Shown here piece after piece: positions 5,582-7,791 of a stretch of DNA of 7,791 nucleotides. Under the pieces are notes generated by a model. That model was not told the origin of the DNA and did not search any database. It was given only the letters and a program-made list of their open reading frames with translations. The first letter of the stretch is position 1. Each line of letters opens with the position of its first letter. Origin of the DNA: Candidatus Melainabacteria bacterium (lineage in GTDB: Bacteria > Actinomycetota > Actinomycetes > Mycobacteriales > Pseudonocardiaceae); assembly GCA_903970565.1 (NCBI GenBank), contig CAJCJE010000185.1, positions 1 through 7,791 of the forward strand, in the 5' to 3' direction. Position numbers and translations under genes: made by a program.

Positions 5582-6165
5582 TGGCCCAACCGCCTTTGCG
5601 CGTCGGCGAAGTAGCAGACGTCGCACTCGTCGTCGCAGTCCTGGGTGCCCGAGCTGGTGATGAACGCGCACTCCTCGCGGTGTGCCTTGGTGAAGGTGAC
5701 GCTGCCGTCGGCATGCTCGATGATGTGCAACCTGCCGCCGTGGGTGCTCGCCCAGCTCATGTCGTCCGGGGTGATGCGCTGTTCGCCGTCGTAGCGGTAG
5801 GCGGTGGCCAGCAGCGCGCTGACGGCGTCGAGGACGTGGGCCGACAGGGTCGGTGTCGGGGCGAGGACCGTGGCGGCGCGGCGCAGGAGTTCGTCGGCCA
5901 CCGGACCGAGTACGGCGGCGGCGTCAACGTGCGTGCTCGGAGTCGGTGTGGCGTCCCACCACTGGCAGGCGAGGTCATCGACCACGCGGGTCCACGACTT
6001 CTCGTCGTTGATCATGGCGACAAGGGCGAAACTGTGGGAACGGTAGAGCTGGCGGTCGATACGGGCGCGCACGATGCGCCCCGCGATCTCGACGACGCGG
6101 TCGTAGCGGTAGTGGTAGCCCGTCGCTACGGCGGTCTCGTCCTGGTGAGTGATCACGGCGGTCAT
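5578..6165 (-). CDS. Hypothetical protein with Cys-rich C-terminus
   Basis: This 195-residue protein is not assignable to a family. Residues 15-70 (YHYRYDRVVEIAGRIV, SHSFALVAMINDEKSW, LACQWWDATPT) form an alpha/beta-looking block. Residues 80-125 are helical, DELLRRAATVLA and AHVLDAVSALLATAYRYDG. The C-terminus carries H162 and C166, then C177, C181 and C184 (HREEC, DCDDECDVC), which could form a metal site. The ATG at 6165 is chosen for the GAAAGG six bases upstream. The stop overlaps the GTG of the ADFY gene by four bases. A strong hairpin sits between this gene and the RAMA-domain gene upstream, so it may have its own level of expression. Confidence 0.83.
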   Translation of the reverse strand: MTAVITHQDETAVATGYHYRYDRVVEIAGRIVRARIDRQLYRSHSFALVAMINDEKSWTRVVDDLACQWWDATPTPSTHVDAAAVLGPVADELLRRAATVLAPTPTLSAHVLDAVSALLATAYRYDGEQRITPDDMSWASTHGGRLHIIEHADGSVTFTKAHREECAFITSSGTQDCDDECDVCYFADAQRRLGQ

Positions 6166-6180
6166 GACAAGCCTTTCGTT
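6166..6180 (-). promoter_or_regulatory. Ribosome binding site and conserved leader of the 5578-6165 gene
   Basis: The minus strand reads AACGAAAGGCTTGTC directly before ATG, with GAAAGG six bases from the start. It is nearly identical to the leader of the gene starting at 4075. It begins 6 bases after the 14-bp hairpin. Confidence 0.6.
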
Positions 6181-6186
6181 CTGTGT

Positions 6187-6218
6187 GGCCGGTGCCTCGT
6201 TCCGACGAGGCACCGGCC
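6187..6218 (-). terminator. Perfect 14-bp hairpin between the RAMA gene and the 5578-6165 gene
   Basis: GGCCGGTGCCTCGT (6187-6200) is the exact reverse complement of 6205-6218, with a TCCG tetraloop. It starts 8 bases after the stop codon of the minus-strand gene at 6227 and ends 21 bases before the ATG at 6165, with no T-run. It is well placed to terminate or attenuate the upstream transcript, or to block 3' exonuclease decay so that the two halves of the operon accumulate differently. So little space remains after it that a separate promoter could only overlap it. Confidence 0.7.
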
Positions 6219-6226
6219 GATCGGTG

Positions 6227-7075
6227 TCAGCGGGTGGCGAGTTCGGTGCGTAGCTCGGCGAGCAGGCGGTGGTCGCGGGCGCGTCGCCATAGGTGCCAGC
6301 CGTTGACGGTGGTACCGGTGAGGCTGGTGGCCAGCGCGGTCACGGTGGAGACGGCGAAGGCGTGGAGTCCGCCGTCGTGCAGGACTCCGCCGTCGCGGAC
6401 TGTGGCGATGTGCTCGTTGCACACGAGCTGCTCGCCGACGGCCACCAGCCCGGCCTCGATCAACGCCGCGAGGGCGTCCGGCGTTCGGCGGCGAGGCCAG
6501 GCCGGCGAGCCCGCGGACTCGCGGATGAGGTCGTCGAGCAGTGCGTCGGGTAGTGCGGCGGCGATCGGACCGGTGAGCATCGCCCACTGCGCGTCGCGCA
6601 GGGCGGCGTCGGCGAGGGAGCGCATGTGCACCAACACCGACAGGGCGATCTCGTGCGGCCACCGCGCGCCGACCGACCGCCACGTGCCGACCGAGTTCCA
6701 CACGCCGTCGGCGGCGGCGATGACCTCGACGTCGGCCACGGCGGGGTCGTCGGTGTCGGTGGGTGCGTGCAGGCGCACGACGACGTCCCCATCGTGCCCG
6801 TAGACGGGCGGCGGTGCGGGCAGCCACACCCCGGCCAACAGAGCGGCGGTGTCGGCGTCGGCGGGGTCGGCGGCGGGCGCGTCCCCGACCAACCCCACCG
6901 GGGCTCCGGCGGCGGGCGTGGTCCGTACTGCCACCACGACCAGCCCCCATGCCCCGGCGGGCGGGCGCATCGGCACGGCCTCCGGTGGTGCCGGGGCGAG
7001 GATCACGGCCTCCGGGGGTAGGGCGTGGCCGAGGTCGCCGGGCGGTCGAGTGCGAGAGGTGGGGTTGCTGGTCAC
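6227..7075 (-). CDS. Protein with C-terminal RAMA-like modified-DNA reader domain
   Basis: The 282-residue product has an unassigned Ala/Pro-rich N-terminal part and a C-terminal segment (about 199-265) that I recognise as RAMA-like. It runs from PDALAALIEAGLVAVGEQLV through IATVRDGGVLHDGGLHAFAV to ALATSLTGTTVNGWHLWR. The 'LIEAGLL...G', 'V...DG', 'F.S.S.A....G...NGW.FWR' pattern is that of the Restriction and Adenine Methyltransferase-Associated domain, which is predicted to read modified DNA (family knowledge). No methyltransferase or nuclease motif is present in the rest. Residues 40-135 alternate hydrophobic strands with acidic loops, and 138-190 look helical. The GTG at 7075 is well supported by GAAGGAGG five bases upstream and a GTGA overlap with the previous gene. 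A DNA-modification sensing role is inferred from the domain only. Confidence 0.82.
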   Translation of the reverse strand: MTSNPTSRTRPPGDLGHALPPEAVILAPAPPEAVPMRPPAGAWGLVVVAVRTTPAAGAPVGLVGDAPAADPADADTAALLAGVWLPAPPPVYGHDGDVVVRLHAPTDTDDPAVADVEVIAAADGVWNSVGTWRSVGARWPHEIALSVLVHMRSLADAALRDAQWAMLTGPIAAALPDALLDDLIRESAGSPAWPRRRTPDALAALIEAGLVAVGEQLVCNEHIATVRDGGVLHDGGLHAFAVSTVTALATSLTGTTVNGWHLWRRARDHRLLAELRTELATR

Positions 7076-7602
7076 GAGGTCCTCCTTCGGGAGGCGCTGT
7101 CCGGTGTGGCGAAAGCGCAGCCGGGTTGGTGGAGTGCTGGGTCGCGGGCGTCGTCGGCGACGTGGAGGTCACCGTCGGGGTCGAGGTGCTCGCCGAGGTC
7201 GGCGAGGGTGGCGATGCGGGTGAGGGGGACCTCGGCCGCGCAGCCGGGGCAGCCATCCAGCAGCAGCCATCCCTCGCCCGGTGTGGTGAAGTCGGGGATG
7301 AACCGCCACGCGCGCCCGGTCGCCGAGTCGGTGACGGTGATCAGGTCACCGGGAACCGGTCCGGTGCGGGTGCGGTAGGCGCGGTGCGGGTCGTCGGTGA
7401 CGAGCACGCTGTTCTCAGGGACCTGGAGGGCGGCGGCGATGGTGCGGGCGACACGGGCGCGGCGTGCCCACCGGTTCCACTCCTCGGGGGTGTCGTGGCG
7501 GCGGTGGAAGCCGTGCGGGTCGGCGGCGCGGTAGGCGCGCGCGGCGTGCAGGGCGCGCTCGGCCACTCCGGCGGCGAGTCCGGGTGGGGTGGTGGTGGTC
7601 AT
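7072..7602 (-). CDS. Hypothetical protein with CxxC/HxxxC putative zinc site
   Basis: This 176-residue soluble protein has a helical, Arg-rich N-terminal part (13-60, with EEWNRWARRARVARTIAAAL) and a C-terminal part with a likely metal site. The site is C118-P-G-C121 and, after a helix (LADLGEHL), H158-x-x-x-C162. Between them lie GEGWLLLDGCPGC and VPLTRIATLADLG. I have seen this 'W...CP.C...I..L..LG...H..GC' layout in small proteins of actinobacterial plasmids and prophages; no function is known to me. The ATG at 7602 shares one base with the stop of the upstream gene (TGATG), and the stop overlaps the GTG of the RAMA gene, so the three genes are translationally coupled. The frame is open upstream of 7602, but those codons overlap the neighbour. 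Confidence 0.82.
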   Translation of the reverse strand: MTTTTPPGLAAGVAERALHAARAYRAADPHGFHRRHDTPEEWNRWARRARVARTIAAALQVPENSVLVTDDPHRAYRTRTGPVPGDLITVTDSATGRAWRFIPDFTTPGEGWLLLDGCPGCAAEVPLTRIATLADLGEHLDPDGDLHVADDARDPALHQPGCAFATPDSASRRRTS

Positions 7603-7791
7603 CACGACCACCCGAGGGCGGCGGCGGCACTGTCGGGAAGGCAGCAATACGCCTCGCCCGTGCCGATCCGGACCACGGGCTCGTCGTTGGGCAGGTCACA
7701 GTCGGCGTCGGGGTCGGCGACTGTGCGCACGACCTGCCCGAGGGTGTAGTCCATGTACAGGGCGGACTCGGTGGCGATCCGCACGGGCGTG
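7602..7791 (-). CDS. Hypothetical small protein, probably 5' partial at the window edge
   Basis: At least 60 residues can be read, from a possible GTG at 7784 (MRIATESALYMDYTLGQVV) to the TGA shared with the next gene. The frame stays open to the window edge, so the true start may lie outside; an internal ATG at 7754 has no ribosome binding site. The readable part contains VADPDADCDLPNDEPVVRIG (23-42) and EAYCCLP (44-50), with three cysteines but no clear metal-site spacing. It is the first visible gene of the minus-strand operon. The function is unknown. Confidence 0.6.
   Translation of the reverse strand, partial: TPVRIATESALYMDYTLGQVVRTVADPDADCDLPNDEPVVRIGTGEAYCCLPDSAAAALGWS

Noticed and set aside
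5497..6306. 269-codon plus-strand ORF
   Set aside because: It is antisense to the 5578-6165 gene and crosses the 14-bp hairpin; no domain or start signal supports it.
6162..7256. 364-codon Arg/Pro-rich ORF on the minus strand
   Set aside because: It is a low-complexity shadow of the RAMA-domain gene in another frame. The RAMA frame has a perfect ribosome binding site, coupled overlaps and recognisable motifs.
6763..7749. 328-codon ORF on the plus strand, Gly/Arg/Val-rich
   Set aside because: It lies antisense to three coupled genes with clear starts. Its composition is what GC-rich third positions give on the opposite strand.

Overview
The window is GC-rich with strong G/C at third codon positions, GTG starts and 1-4 base GTGA/TGATG gene junctions. 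This fits a high-GC actinobacterium, but the genus cannot be fixed from the sequence. The only gene with a clear cellular role is at the left edge: a membrane-anchored lytic transglycosylase fused to an NlpC/P60 peptidase, the type of cell-wall hydrolase found in actinobacterial conjugative (type IV secretion) modules. The remaining genes are mostly small proteins of unknown function of the kind carried on actinobacterial integrative conjugative elements or plasmids. The best reading is therefore the border between a transfer module and the accessory part of a conjugative element. No integrase, relaxase, replication gene, tRNA, IS element or CRISPR array is visible.

Layout. 1-954 (+) is the hydrolase, cut by the left edge. 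It converges on and overlaps, by 32 bp, a minus-strand gene (923-1360), which is a diverged paralogue of the next minus-strand gene (1552-2028). A strong hairpin (1493-1530) separates the two paralogues. A 383-bp divergent control region (2029-2411) lies between that pair and a plus-strand gene (2412-3239) for a protein with two winged-helix-like domains joined by a long acidic linker. Just after its stop is a perfect 27-bp inverted repeat with a 7-base loop (3247-3307), then a second interrupted inverted repeat (3307-3346).

From the right edge back to 3452 everything is on the minus strand. Transcription order is: a partial ORF (7791-7602), a CxxC/HxxxC protein (7602-7072), a protein ending in a RAMA-like modified-DNA reader domain (7075-6227), a perfect 14-bp hairpin (6187-6218), a Cys-tailed protein (6165-5578), an ADFY/WPWPWPDSR protein (5581-5243), a Cys-rich zinc-ribbon-like protein (5216-4869), its paralogue (4664-4326) and a 207-residue MGFTG protein (4075-3452). 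Several of these overlap by 1-4 bases and so look translationally coupled. The two looser intervals, upstream of the second zinc-ribbon gene and of the MGFTG gene, hold short ORFs. The second of these resembles the start of the ADFY gene, which suggests a duplicated and decayed module.

How the genes might work together is inference. The small Cys-rich proteins are co-transcribed with a RAMA-domain protein, a domain otherwise linked to restriction and DNA modification. That makes host/element DNA-modification sensing or anti-restriction a reasonable hypothesis, but nothing in the sequence proves it.
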